Part shown: piece by piece, positions 1-8,097 of the stretch
Layout: each line of letters opens with the position of its first letter
Numbering within the stretch: position 1 is the stretch's first letter
The notes under the pieces: generated by a model
Databases searched by the model: none
What the model was told of the DNA's origin: nothing
Seen by the model: only the letters and a program-made list of their open reading frames with translations
Origin: Clostridium yunnanense
GTDB taxonomy: Bacteria; Bacillota; Clostridia; Clostridiales; Clostridiaceae
Assembly: GCF_016595795.1 (NCBI RefSeq)
Contig: NZ_JAENHN010000064.1
Location: 62,001-126,000 of the forward strand
Direction of reading: 5' to 3'
Length of the DNA stretch: 64,000 nt
Position numbers and translations under genes: made by a program

Positions 1-36
1 CTTATAGAAGGTAAAAAGGAAGAATTAGCAGCATAG
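1..36 (+). CDS. C-terminal tail of an upstream gene (partial)
   Basis: The window opens in a reading frame of eleven codons (LIEGKKEELAA) ending in TAG. A clean intrinsic terminator follows 26 nt later, which is what one expects after a real gene. The fragment is too short to identify and could be chance. Confidence 0.5.
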   Translation, partial: LIEGKKEELAA

Positions 37-62
37 TTTTTATTGCACTATCAAGTAATATT

Positions 63-97
63 AAACTGTTGGTGGAATTTATCCATCAACAGTTTTT
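63..97 (+). terminator. Intrinsic terminator
   Basis: A 13-14 bp stem (AAACTGTTG..TGGA with TCCA..CAACAGTTT) around a short AT-rich loop runs into five T residues. It ends the transcript of the gene entering from the left and isolates the tRNA gene behind it. Confidence 0.8.
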
Positions 98-174
98 CTT
101 ACAAAAATTTCATATCTTGACTTTAAGTTTATAAAGGTTTAAAATAGGAATGTATTTTTCATACAATTAAATAT

Positions 175-249
175 GTCCTCATAGTTAAATGGATAGAACA
201 GTCCCCTCCTAAGGGACAGATGTAGGTTCGATTCCTACTGGGGATACCA
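175..249 (+). tRNA. tRNA-Arg (anticodon CCU)
   Basis: The 75-nt sequence folds as a cloverleaf. The anticodon stem GTCCC/GGGAC encloses the loop CTCCTAA, so the anticodon is CCT, reading AGG (Arg). The T arm carries the normal TTCGATT loop and CCA is encoded. The acceptor pair 1-72 is G-U and pair 5-68 is also a wobble, so the acceptor stem is weak but complete. It stands alone between two terminators. Confidence 0.93.
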
Positions 250-265
250 TGTATGATGAGAGAAT

Positions 266-295
266 GGCTTAACTGTTAAGGTTAAGCCGTTTTTA
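266..295 (+). terminator. Intrinsic terminator after tRNA-Arg
   Basis: The inverted repeat GGCTTAAC/GTTAAGCC with a 7-nt loop is followed by G and a T run. It lies 16 nt after the tRNA CCA end. Confidence 0.85.
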
Positions 296-320
296 TTAGT
301 CTTTGAAAGATTAATTAAGA

Positions 321-373
321 TAATAACAAAAAACAGTAGTTAGATAATTTCTTACTACTGTTTTTATGTTATT
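321..373 (-). terminator. Terminator of the small secreted protein gene
   Basis: A long hairpin (stem AACAGTAGT/ACTACTGTT, extended by TAATAACA/TGTTATTA) has A and T runs on both sides, so it can work in both directions. It lies downstream of the minus-strand gene ending at 413. Confidence 0.75.
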
Positions 374-412
374 ATTAAAAAAATTACTCATATTTGAAAA
401 ACTTCTAAAATC

Positions 413-736
413 TTAGTCTTTAGTACGTAACCTTGTGTGGACAACATTGGTACGATATGTTTTTCCTGTTTTCCATGTGGCACCGCAGTTAGCACATACT
501 TGGTCATCTCTTAGAATAGTATAACTTATCATGCATTCATGCTCAGAATCATAATGTGACGATACGGAGCAACTTTCAACTACGTCGTCAACATCTATTG
601 TTCTAGTAACTACTCTTGGGTTGTCACAACACCCTATTGGTTTAGCGTTTGCTACTGTTGCTGATTGTGAAGGAATTGATGCAAAGATTCCTAGAACCGC
701 AATTGCTAAAGCTGTTTTTTTGAATTTGTTTTTCAT
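413..736 (-). CDS. Small secreted Cys-containing protein, unknown function
   Basis: The encoded protein has 107 residues. The start at 736 was chosen because GAGGGGTG lies 6-7 nt upstream and because the protein then opens with a classic signal peptide: MKNKFKK, then a hydrophobic core, then a likely cleavage after SQSA or VANA. The mature part has two Cys groups, a CC pair near the N-terminus and CANC near the C-terminus, which could bind metal or form disulfides. I recognise no family. It is a single-gene unit: a terminator follows, and the next upstream gene is 350 nt away. The longer frame (13 more codons) lacks a ribosome binding site. Confidence 0.8.
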   Translation of the reverse strand: MKNKFKKTALAIAVLGIFASIPSQSATVANAKPIGCCDNPRVVTRTIDVDDVVESCSVSSHYDSEHECMISYTILRDDQVCANCGATWKTGKTYRTNVVHTRLRTKD

Positions 737-1004
737 ATTATCACCCCTCGATACAAATATTAACATAATATACATTAATTATAAAACTATATTGTTGATG
801 GTTTTTCTGCATATTAGCGTATTTGATAAAAATAGATGTAGTATACTTAGTTTTTCAAAAGATATCAAAAAATAATAATAAGTGTTAAAAAATACATATA
901 CAACACAATGTGAAGTCACAAGTAATATATTTTATTGTGTATTAACGTAGGTTCGCTTAAAGTCTTTTTGATTTTAATAATCATGCAAATTCCTTTGGTA
1001 AGAT

Positions 1005-1046
1005 AAAAAAGGATAGCAAGCAAGATTTACTCTTGTTTGCTATCCT
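1005..1046 (-). terminator. Terminator of the GntR gene
   Basis: A 14-bp stem (GGATAGCAAGCAAG with CTTGTTTGCTATCC) is followed, on the minus strand, by six T residues. It lies about 40 nt after the regulator's stop codon. Confidence 0.9.
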
Positions 1047-1082
1047 AATAGTAGTACTTTATTTATATGATGATTAAGATTT

Positions 1083-1793
1083 TTAGCGTACAATTACTGT
1101 TTCAAAAGCAAAACGATCATATCTGTGGATAGATATAGAATACTCAAATGCGCTGCCATTTTCAAAATAGGCAACTTGCTCTACTACGGCAACAGGATCA
1201 TTAGGCTCTAACTGTAAGTGTTCCTGCTCTAATTCGTTAGATTTTCTAACCCTTATAGTTCTATGTGAACTTTGAACTTTTAATCCTAAATCATTTTCTA
1301 TGTAAGAGTAAATAGAATCTAAAGCGTGTTGTTTTTTTAATCCTGGTATTAAACCTATAGGCATATAGGTGTTTTCCATAACGAAAGGATTGTTATCTAA
1401 GTATCTAACACGAAGTATGCTATAAACAAACTCTTCATTTTCTAAGTTAAGTTTTGATTTAATTTCTTCATTACTTGCTATAACTTCAAATTTTAGTAGT
1501 TCACTTGTAACTTTCCTAGTACTATATAGCGCAGTTAAGCCTCTAAACTGGTTTGAAACAAGTAGTTTATTCATGTCAGTGCTGCTTATACTCTTTACAA
1601 AGGTACCAGAGCCTCGTCTTTTTACTATCAATCCTTCTGATACTAGGATATCTAAAGCTTTTTTTACAGTCATCTTACTAGCATCATATTTTTCACAAAG
1701 GTCTTTTTCAAACGGCAATTGCTCATTTGCTTGCAGAGTGCCTTGAACTATTTGATTTCTTATATCATTTGCTATTTGCATATATTTAGTCAT
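1083..1793 (-). CDS. GntR-family transcriptional regulator (HutC/UTRA type)
   Basis: The 236-residue protein has the length and layout of the HutC subfamily. Residues 1-67 are a GntR winged helix with the characteristic DIRNQIVQG start, LCEKYDASKMTVKKAL recognition helix and RRGSGTFV wing. From about residue 85 on there is a UTRA-type effector domain ending in FEYSISIHRYDRFAF. UTRA proteins usually sense a sugar, amino acid or phosphorylated metabolite. Nothing obviously regulated lies beside it, as it is a monocistronic gene with its own terminator, so its targets and ligand are unknown. An inverted repeat in its own promoter region (1818-1850) may be an autoregulatory operator. Confidence 0.93.
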   Translation of the reverse strand: MTKYMQIANDIRNQIVQGTLQANEQLPFEKDLCEKYDASKMTVKKALDILVSEGLIVKRRGSGTFVKSISSTDMNKLLVSNQFRGLTALYSTRKVTSELLKFEVIASNEEIKSKLNLENEEFVYSILRVRYLDNNPFVMENTYMPIGLIPGLKKQHALDSIYSYIENDLGLKVQSSHRTIRVRKSNELEQEHLQLEPNDPVAVVEQVAYFENGSAFEYSISIHRYDRFAFETVIVR

Positions 1794-1817
1794 AGTGTTC
1801 TCCCAAATTCAAAAAAT

Positions 1818-1850
1818 AGGTATATACTTATATTATAGCATTTTATACCT
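1818..1850. promoter_or_regulatory. Possible operator upstream of the GntR gene
   Basis: AGGTATA and TATACCT form an inverted repeat separated by 19 nt, flanking a minus-strand TATAAT-like hexamer at 1832-1837. The arms are short and AT-rich, so this is only suggestive of an autoregulatory site. Confidence 0.3.
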
Positions 1851-2025
1851 GCATAATATATAGTTGTTTAATAAAACTTAAAAAGACCTTAATTCTAGTA
1901 TTTATAGTGGTTTGACTCTGTCGCTAACTAATTATATACAACATGAAGACTATACTTTTAGTTTGTATAAGTACACAATACATAGATATCAATAAGAATC
2001 TTAAATAAACTTAAAGTTGATTAAG

Positions 2026-2088
2026 AAAAAAACAAGCAAGTCTACTAAACTATTTATCTCTAAATATTTAGTAGACTTGCTTGTTTTA
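2026..2088 (-). terminator. Terminator of the MFS exporter gene
   Basis: A very long stem (about 20 bp, AACAAGCAAGTCTACTAAA and its complement) has flanking A and T runs on both sides, making it bidirectional. It lies about 60 nt after the exporter stop codon. No gene was found between 1794 and 2148. Confidence 0.9.
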
Positions 2089-2148
2089 TTTTAGCTAAGA
2101 AAGTCATTTTATCAAGAAAGAGTTTTTGATTTAATTTTATTACAGTTC

Positions 2149-3876
2149 TTAGTTAGAACTTGCAAGCTTGTTCTTCTTTGATAATAAAAGCGTGAATATC
2201 AATCCTAGTAGTGCTATTACAGCTGCACCAATGAATAATTTTGAAAACCCTTCATTTAAAGTACTTTGAAAGACATTTTCTATTGAAGACCTAAGTGATT
2301 CTATTTGAGAGAGATAATCTGATTTCCATTGAGAAACCAAGGTGTCTACAGTGACTCCTTTTGGAAGCTTAATGTTTTGTAATTGTTGCTTTAACATTGG
2401 GGAAAATTTATCTATCATTGAACTGCTAAATTGTTTTAATACATCAGTTATTGTTGTAACATCAGCATTTTGAAGAGCAGCTAGTTGATCAGGAGAAACA
2501 GCTGATGAGTTTCCTTGAGTCATAGAAACCGCGGTGCTGCTTCCTGGTATAGCTACCTTTGGAAGTATAGCCATTAATTTAGGCGATATATTTTTTCCAG
2601 CCTCAGAAATAAAGCCTATAAGTATATTAGGAGATATTGCAACACCTATAGATCTTATTAGAGATAGTGTGGATTGAGCTGATGCTGTTTCACTAGGATC
2701 AACATTTGTTTGCATTAGATAATTAAGTGGTGTTCCCATGCAGAATCCCATACCAAGCCCTATGAAAGCTAATCCAAATAGTAAAGAAACAAAAGATGGA
2801 TTTTTGGCCACGATGAAAGCTAAGGTTGAAGTTCCTATAAATGTGGAAGCAAACCCCATACTAAGTACTAATTTAGGCGAATACTTATCTACAAGCCTTC
2901 CACCCAGTGGTGCTGAAACACCTGAGAATATAGCCATAAGAGTTACTAGATATCCCCCAGAACCAGTTTTTAACTTCAATGCATTTTCTCCAAACTGAGG
3001 CACAAATACTATTCCCATCATACCTGCTCCTGTTATAAAGGAAATCAAAAGCGTAAGAGCAATCTCTCTGTTTGTAAAGTATTTAAGATTTAATATAGGA
3101 TCTAAAGATCTTTTTTCAACTATTATAAATATGGGAAGTAGGATTATAAATGTTAGCAAGTAAGGCCAAACTTTTGTTGAAGCTATACTGTTTTTAAAGT
3201 CATGAAATTGTAAGTTTGTAAGTGCATACATTAATGAGAGTATTAATACCGTTACTATAATACTGCCTAACACATCCATTTTTTTAGGCTCTTTTAATAT
3301 ACCTTCATCTTTTATGATTACTGCAGCTATTATTACTCCAATACATATTGGAACATTTATTAAGAATAATACGCCCCAGTTAGAATTGCCTACTAAGTTA
3401 AGTAGTGCAGAACCAACTGTTGGTCCTAATGTAGTTGATACGCCGTACATAGCGCCTACAAGTCCAAGAGCTGAACCTCTTTTTTCAATGGGAAAACTTT
3501 CGCCTATATAGGCAGTGGCTACTGGCATTATTCCTCCACCACCTAAGGCTTGAATAACTCTTGCTGCTAGTAGGAAGGAAAAGCTACCTGCATAATTAGA
3601 AATACCACAAAGCAGTGATCCTATTCCAAACAAAGTAATGCTTAAGGTGAAAACTTTCTTTTTGCCATACCTATCAGAAAATTTACCAGCTATAGGCATA
3701 GAAACTGCATATGCAAGCGTATATATAGTTACTATCCATATACTACTGCTAGAGGATATTGATAGCTGAGAAGCTATTACAGTTCTAGCTGGAGAAACAA
3801 TACCAGTATCTAGAGCTCCAATAAAGACACCTAATAAGAAGATTATAAGTAGTAAGGTTCGATTATTTTTTGCCAT
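2149..3876 (-). CDS. MFS drug exporter, DHA2 (EmrB/QacA) type, 14 TM
   Basis: The 575-residue protein belongs to the proton-driven multidrug exporter group. The first helix carries the family motif around D23 (ALDTGIVSP) and residues 64-73 the cytoplasmic loop 2-3 motif GKFSDRYGKK. Hydrophobic segments fit 14 membrane helices. A hydrophilic segment of about 120 residues (roughly 424-543) sits between the last two helices, much longer than a normal loop and presumably extracellular, with helical repeats rich in Gln and Ser. The gene follows the tetR gene at 3954 by 77 nt in the same direction, and a TGAAC-N3-GTTCA operator lies between the two. This argues that substrate induction runs through that repressor. 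Confidence 0.92.
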   Translation of the reverse strand: MAKNNRTLLLIIFLLGVFIGALDTGIVSPARTVIASQLSISSSSSIWIVTIYTLAYAVSMPIAGKFSDRYGKKKVFTLSITLFGIGSLLCGISNYAGSFSFLLAARVIQALGGGGIMPVATAYIGESFPIEKRGSALGLVGAMYGVSTTLGPTVGSALLNLVGNSNWGVLFLINVPICIGVIIAAVIIKDEGILKEPKKMDVLGSIIVTVLILSLMYALTNLQFHDFKNSIASTKVWPYLLTFIILLPIFIIVEKRSLDPILNLKYFTNREIALTLLISFITGAGMMGIVFVPQFGENALKLKTGSGGYLVTLMAIFSGVSAPLGGRLVDKYSPKLVLSMGFASTFIGTSTLAFIVAKNPSFVSLLFGLAFIGLGMGFCMGTPLNYLMQTNVDPSETASAQSTLSLIRSIGVAISPNILIGFISEAGKNISPKLMAILPKVAIPGSSTAVSMTQGNSSAVSPDQLAALQNADVTTITDVLKQFSSSMIDKFSPMLKQQLQNIKLPKGVTVDTLVSQWKSDYLSQIESLRSSIENVFQSTLNEGFSKLFIGAAVIALLGLIFTLLLSKKNKLASSN

Positions 3877-3890
3877 GAAAAACTCCTTTC

Positions 3891-3903
3891 TGAACTATGT
3901 TCA
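3891..3903. promoter_or_regulatory. TetR operator between tetR and MFS gene
   Basis: TGAACTATGTTCA is an inverted repeat with 5-bp arms and a 3-bp centre, 14 nt before the MFS start codon. A near-identical 13-mer lies upstream of the tetR gene at 4505, so both sites are probably bound by the same repressor. Confidence 0.75.
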
Positions 3904-3953
3904 TTTAAAATTAAAATAAAATCATTTAGTTTAGTTTAACTAAATGATATAAA

Positions 3954-4484
3954 TTACATCTTGATTGAGTAGTATATTTCATCGAAGGATATGTCCTTTT
4001 GTTTTACTGCAAAAGTCATAGAGTTTATTATAAGTTTAGCTAATTTTTTAGCATTTATTAAAGGTTTGATCTCTCCTTTTTCAGTTGCTATATTAATTGA
4101 TTTTTCTAAAGCCTCATAAATTTGATCAAATATATATTGATGAGGGCATCCTTTAGAGCCATCTGCCGTCATCATCATAAAGGTATCTATATAAGTAGAT
4201 AAAAATTTATCTATATCAGAATAAATGAGAAATAATTTATCTTTTATGTGGATATTTTTATAAATAAGTGAATTAGAAAGTTCAATTACTTTATCCCAGT
4301 CGTTAGTTATAATCTCGATAATTAAAGCGTCTTTATTAGAGAAGTAATTATAAAAGGTTCCTATACCTATATTGCAGGATTTAGCAATGTCTCTTATATT
4401 GAAATTATTATAACCACTATTAGTAAGAACTAATCTACCTTCTTCGATAAGTTTATCTTTTATATTAAGTAATATCTTAGGCAT
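3954..4484 (-). CDS. TetR-family repressor of the MFS exporter
   Basis: The protein has 176 residues, slightly short for the family. Residues about 8-55 form the TetR DNA-binding domain (EEGRLVLTNSGYNNFNIRD, then IGIGTFYNYFSNKDALI with the conserved YNYF-KD). The remaining part is the variable ligand domain. It is transcribed toward the MFS gene and is flanked by two copies of the same palindrome, one in front of it and one in front of the exporter. A local drug- or metabolite-responsive switch is the simplest reading. Confidence 0.93.
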   Translation of the reverse strand: MPKILLNIKDKLIEEGRLVLTNSGYNNFNIRDIAKSCNIGIGTFYNYFSNKDALIIEIITNDWDKVIELSNSLIYKNIHIKDKLFLIYSDIDKFLSTYIDTFMMMTADGSKGCPHQYIFDQIYEALEKSINIATEKGEIKPLINAKKLAKLIINSMTFAVKQKDISFDEIYYSIKM

Positions 4485-4504
4485 TTAAAGCCTCCTTTGT
4501 TTTA

Positions 4505-4517
4505 TGAACGATGTTCA
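4505..4517. promoter_or_regulatory. TetR operator upstream of tetR
   Basis: TGAACGATGTTCA differs from the site at 3891 by a single central base. It lies 21 nt before the tetR start codon, where binding would block the promoter. Confidence 0.75.
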
Positions 4518-4731
4518 CTAATAATATTATTATATTGCAAATACTTTAAAATGCAACCAGCAAATTAAAATTTATAAAGATTTAATTTCAAATAGTAAGA
4601 AAATAGTTTATATTTAATGTAAGTTAATGACATAAGAATTTTTATTCTTTATATCTTTTATAATTTAATTATATTCATTGATATATATGAGTGACACTTA
4701 GAACATAATGTTATTTAAAGAATAAAAAATA

Positions 4732-4824
4732 CGAATGTGTCGCCTGCCAGATTTTCCTCATATACATTCGGAAAGGCAGATGCGCAAAAAAATCACTAAA
4801 GAAAGTCGTTTCAGTGATTTTTTC
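4732..4824 (+). promoter_or_regulatory. Structured leader: pseudoknot-capable segment plus terminator
   Basis: CGAATGT (4732-4738) can pair with ACATTCG (4764-4770), and CTGCC (4744-4748) with GGCAG (4775-4779). The two helices interlock, so they form either a pseudoknot or mutually exclusive alternatives. GATGCGC follows, then a hairpin AATCACTAAAG/TTTCAGTGATT running into six T residues (4785-4823). The terminator ends about 40 nt before the start codon of the next plus-strand gene, as an attenuator would. The rest of the 4518-4844 gap holds nothing I recognise. Confidence 0.5.
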
Positions 4825-4862
4825 AATATATAAATTAAATTATTGTGAAGAGAGGGATAAGT

Positions 4863-5909
4863 ATGAGAAAGACTCGTACGGAAAGAAGTAAGGATTTAAA
4901 GAAGAAAAGGATATTAAAAGTGGCAAAACACGGATTAGTTCTTTTTTCTGCTAATATTGTAATAGGACTAGCGTTATCAATACCCTTAGTTTACTACGGA
5001 CCTTTTGTAAATATAAAAGAGTTTATAGTTACAACTGCAATGACAACTCTTAGACACCAATACATAGCAACACTCTTTCTAAGCAATGAAGAAATAAATA
5101 AAATAATGGATAAACAAAAAATAGAGGATGACGTCAATAGTGACATCTCTCAGATCGCAGTACAAACAATTGCACCAGCTATAAATGAGTTAAGTAGTGG
5201 ACAAGAGCAAGATACTAAGGATCCTTACAATGGAATAAAGCTAATTGATATAAGCAATGATAGATATAAAGGATATGTATTAGTAGTTGATGACCCTAAG
5301 AGAATAACGGTGGCTTCTTCTAATAAACTTGGAAACAGTGGTATGAAGCTAGATGACATAATGAAAGAAGAAAAAGCTTTAGTTGGTATAAACGCAGGTG
5401 GGTTTGAAGATGAAAATGGTAAGGGTAACGGTGGAAAACCTCTAGGTGTAGTAGTACATGAAGGAAATGTAGTATACGGAAAAGAAGGAGTAGAATACTC
5501 CGTAATAGGTTTCAATAATGATGGTGTTCTAGTCCTTGGGAGATACACTTTAAATCAAATAAAACAGAGTAATATTAAAGAAGCTGTTTCTTTTTCACCC
5601 TTCTTAATAGTAAATGGTGAGCCTACAATAAAAAGTGGAAATGGTGGATGGGGAATTGCTCCTAGAACTGCTATTGGACAAAGAAAAGATGGGTCTGTAG
5701 TTATGATTGTCATAGATGGACGTCAAGTATCAAGTGTGGGAGCGACATTAAGAGATGTTCAAGATATATTGCTTCAATATGATGTTTATAATGCAGCTAA
5801 TTTAGATGGGGGAGCATCCACTACGATGTACTACAAAGATAAAATAATAAATAAACCATCATCTCTAGCTGGTCCAAGAACTTTACCTACAGCCTTTATA
5901 GTTAAGTAA
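4863..5909 (+). CDS. Membrane-anchored phosphodiester glycosidase-like protein (DUF2233/NAGPA)
   Basis: The protein has 348 residues from the ATG at 4863, chosen over a GTG at 4845 because the GAGAGGG ribosome site falls between them. A basic N-terminus precedes one membrane helix (about residues 20-45), so the rest is outside the cell. The C-terminal half is a NAGPA/DUF2233 domain: VGINAGGFED, SFSPFLIVNGEPTI, GIAPRTAIGQ, VIDGRQ and NLDGGASTTM are its conserved blocks. Relatives cleave or process phosphodiester-linked sugars and occur beside exopolysaccharide genes, but no such genes are near here. A terminator-bearing structured leader precedes it. Confidence 0.9.
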   Translation: MRKTRTERSKDLKKKRILKVAKHGLVLFSANIVIGLALSIPLVYYGPFVNIKEFIVTTAMTTLRHQYIATLFLSNEEINKIMDKQKIEDDVNSDISQIAVQTIAPAINELSSGQEQDTKDPYNGIKLIDISNDRYKGYVLVVDDPKRITVASSNKLGNSGMKLDDIMKEEKALVGINAGGFEDENGKGNGGKPLGVVVHEGNVVYGKEGVEYSVIGFNNDGVLVLGRYTLNQIKQSNIKEAVSFSPFLIVNGEPTIKSGNGGWGIAPRTAIGQRKDGSVVMIVIDGRQVSSVGATLRDVQDILLQYDVYNAANLDGGASTTMYYKDKIINKPSSLAGPRTLPTAFIVK

Positions 5910-5910
5910 A

Positions 5911-5939
5911 TATAAATTTTATTACGAAGTAATACATCT
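5911..5939 (+). repeat. Solo right end of the 97-bp palindromic repeat
   Basis: Directly after the stop codon, 29 nt match the right end of the dispersed element (AAATTTTATTACGAAGTAAT followed by ACATCT). They are almost identical to the end of the copy at 22396-22497. No left half is present. Confidence 0.65.
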
Positions 5940-6024
5940 ATAGGTATCCAATAATAAAATAATATCTAATATGATATAATAAGCTGTATGGAATTTTTTG
6001 TACTATATGGGAGTGTGATGATTT

Positions 6025-7278
6025 TTGAGCTCGAGCCTTACGTGGGACTTTATAATATTAGTGGTTTTATTAGTTCTTTCTAGTTTTTTTTCAGCAGCAG
6101 AGACTGCTTTGATGTCTTTAAGTAAGATAAGAATAAGGCATTTAGTAGAAGAAAACATAAAAGGGGCTAAGCTAGTGAAAAAGCTAACAGAGGAACCTAA
6201 TAAACTCTTAGGAAGTATTTTAATTGGCAATAATGTTGTGAATATAGGAGCTTCTGCTCTTGCCACAACTGTCACTGCAAGACTTGTAAAAAGTGATTGG
6301 GGTGTTGCTATAGCTACTGCAGTGATGACTATTTTAATATTAATATTTGGTGAGATTACTCCAAAGTCATTAGCTAAGCAGAAGTCTGAAGCTGTATCAT
6401 TACGTGTAATAGGACCTATAAGTTTAGTAGTTAGTATATTAAAACCCTTTGTATTTATATTTAATAAAATCTCTCTAATTTTTATAAAAATGCTAGGTGG
6501 AGAGACTACTATAAGTCAACAGTTCATAACGGAAGAAGAACTTAAAACAATTGTAAACGTAAGTGAGGAAGAAGGCGTACTAGAAATTGAAGAAAAGCAG
6601 ATGATATACAATGTATTTGAATTTGGAGACCTTCAAGTAAAAGATGTAATGGTGCAAAGGATTGATATTATTGCAGCAAGTGTAGAAGTTACCTATGAAG
6701 AAATAATTCAAATAATAAAAGATGAACAGTTTTCTAGAATACCAGTGTATGGTGAGACTATAGATGATATATTAGGAGTTTTAAATGTTAAAGATTTGAT
6801 TCTAGCGGAAGATGTAAAAAATAATTTTTTAGTTAAGGACTATATGAGAACTCCTCTTTATACCTTTGAATTTAAGAAGATAACTGAACTTTTTAGTGAA
6901 ATGAAAAAAACAAGAAACCATATGGCTGTAGTTTTAGATGAATATGGCGGAACTGTTGGAATTGTAACTATAGAAGATTTAGTTGAAGAAATTGTTGGCG
7001 AGATTGAAGATGAATATGATGATGAGACTGATAAGCATATTGAAGTGGTAAAAGAGGATGAGTATATTGTAGACGGAAGCATGAGGATTAATGATCTAAA
7101 TGAATTAATAGGAATAAAGATAGAATCAGAGGAGTTTGATTCTATTGGCGGATTTATAATAGGGCAGATAGGTAAGATGCCGGAAGAAAAAGAGGAAGTA
7201 TCCTATATTAACACAAGATTTGTAGTTGAAGAAGTGGAAAGAAATAGAATAAAGAAAGTTAGAATATTTACATTATAA
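6025..7278 (+). CDS. CNNM/CorC-type membrane protein (DUF21-CBS-CorC/HlyC)
   Basis: The 417-residue protein has the complete domain order of the hemolysin C / CNNM family. An N-terminal DUF21 domain with several membrane helices (to about residue 150) contains SKIRIRHL and [12 protein letters not shown]. Two CBS domains follow (about 200-325), beginning VKDVMVQR and with [14 protein letters not shown] in the second, then a C-terminal CorC_HlyC domain. Members are implicated in magnesium or cobalt efflux, but true hemolysin activity is doubtful. The start is TTG at 6025 with GGAG about 11 nt upstream. It appears monocistronic. Confidence 0.94.
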   Translation: MSSSLTWDFIILVVLLVLSSFFSAAETALMSLSKIRIRHLVEENIKGAKLVKKLTEEPNKLLGSILIGNNVVNIGASALATTVTARLVKSDWGVAIATAVMTILILIFGEITPKSLAKQKSEAVSLRVIGPISLVVSILKPFVFIFNKISLIFIKMLGGETTISQQFITEEELKTIVNVSEEEGVLEIEEKQMIYNVFEFGDLQVKDVMVQRIDIIAASVEVTYEEIIQIIKDEQFSRIPVYGETIDDILGVLNVKDLILAEDVKNNFLVKDYMRTPLYTFEFKKITELFSEMKKTRNHMAVVLDEYGGTVGIVTIEDLVEEIVGEIEDEYDDETDKHIEVVKEDEYIVDGSMRINDLNELIGIKIESEEFDSIGGFIIGQIGKMPEEKEEVSYINTRFVVEEVERNRIKKVRIFTL

Positions 7279-7321
7279 ACAATTAATTAGTAAAAGGCTT
7301 ATGAATATGTCAGTGGTAAAA

Positions 7322-7376
7322 AAAGACCATATATTTAAGGAAATAACCTTCCTTAAATATATGGTCTTTAATTTTT
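7322..7376. terminator. Bidirectional terminator between convergent genes
   Basis: A 21-bp near-perfect stem (AAAGACCATATATTTAAGGAA and its complement) around a 6-nt loop is flanked by A and T runs. It serves the CNNM gene on the plus strand and the ABC permease gene on the minus strand. Confidence 0.92.
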
Positions 7377-7422
7377 ATATATGAACTATATAAGGTTTAT
7401 AATAGGTTGCTTTGTTCATAAA

Positions 7423-8097
7423 CTACACTACATCTTTAATGTTTAAGTGTCTTATTATAGGAAAAAGTAGAGCACTTGATATCATTACTATGGCAAGAGG
7501 TATTAGTGCATAAGGTGAAAGTTCTGTTATGTCGTTATTTGAAGTTGCATTTAATATTAGAATGCAAGATACAACCATGAGCGGAATAGATATTTTAACA
7601 GTTGAGAAAAATGAGTATACTATGGAAACGAATGAGTTAAATATTGAATAGAATACTGCTAATACTAATATTTTTATGATCATTTCCTTAGTAAAGCTAT
7701 CAGTAAGGGCTGGATGTATATAATTTGCTATATTAGCAACAGATAAAAATATAACTGCACCTACTATAGAAATTATTAAGCAGTATAGGCTCATAACTAA
7801 AAGCTTAGAGAAGTATATCTTGGTTCTGCTTATTGGATAGGTGAACATTATATTTATTGTCTTAGTCCTATATTCTTCCATGAAAAGTTCTCCTGAAAGG
7901 ATACAGGTAAATACATTTGTTATTAGACTTATCAAAGCAAAGGAAAGTAAGATTACAGCATTCCAGGAGGTAAGTTTTTCATCACTATAAAGTACTGGAA
8001 GAATAATTAATGAGGATAGAATTAACGTTACTAGTATTCCTATGAACTTAGATCTTCTTTTTAGTTTTAAAAGTTCTATTCTTATTAAATTAAGCAT
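7423..8097 (-). CDS. ABC-2 type permease, partner of the ATPase at 8090
   Basis: The 224-residue protein starts with MLNLIRIELLKLKRRSKF, typical of ABC-2 permeases of the bacitracin/lantibiotic resistance type. Six hydrophobic segments follow, and the TKTINIMFTYPISRTKIYFSKL stretch is the conserved cytoplasmic coupling region between helices 2 and 3. It overlaps the ATPase gene by 8 nt, so they are co-translated. It is the last gene of a regulator-kinase-ATPase-permease block, suggesting export of, or immunity to, an antimicrobial peptide. The substrate is not determinable from sequence. Confidence 0.9.
   Translation of the reverse strand: MLNLIRIELLKLKRRSKFIGILVTLILSSLIILPVLYSDEKLTSWNAVILLSFALISLITNVFTCILSGELFMEEYRTKTINIMFTYPISRTKIYFSKLLVMSLYCLIISIVGAVIFLSVANIANYIHPALTDSFTKEMIIKILVLAVFYSIFNSFVSIVYSFFSTVKISIPLMVVSCILILNATSNNDITELSPYALIPLAIVMISSALLFPIIRHLNIKDVV

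Noticed and set aside
4845-4862. GTG start at 4845 for the phosphodiester glycosidase-like protein
   Set aside because: The purine-rich ribosome site lies after this codon and is correctly spaced for the ATG at 4863.
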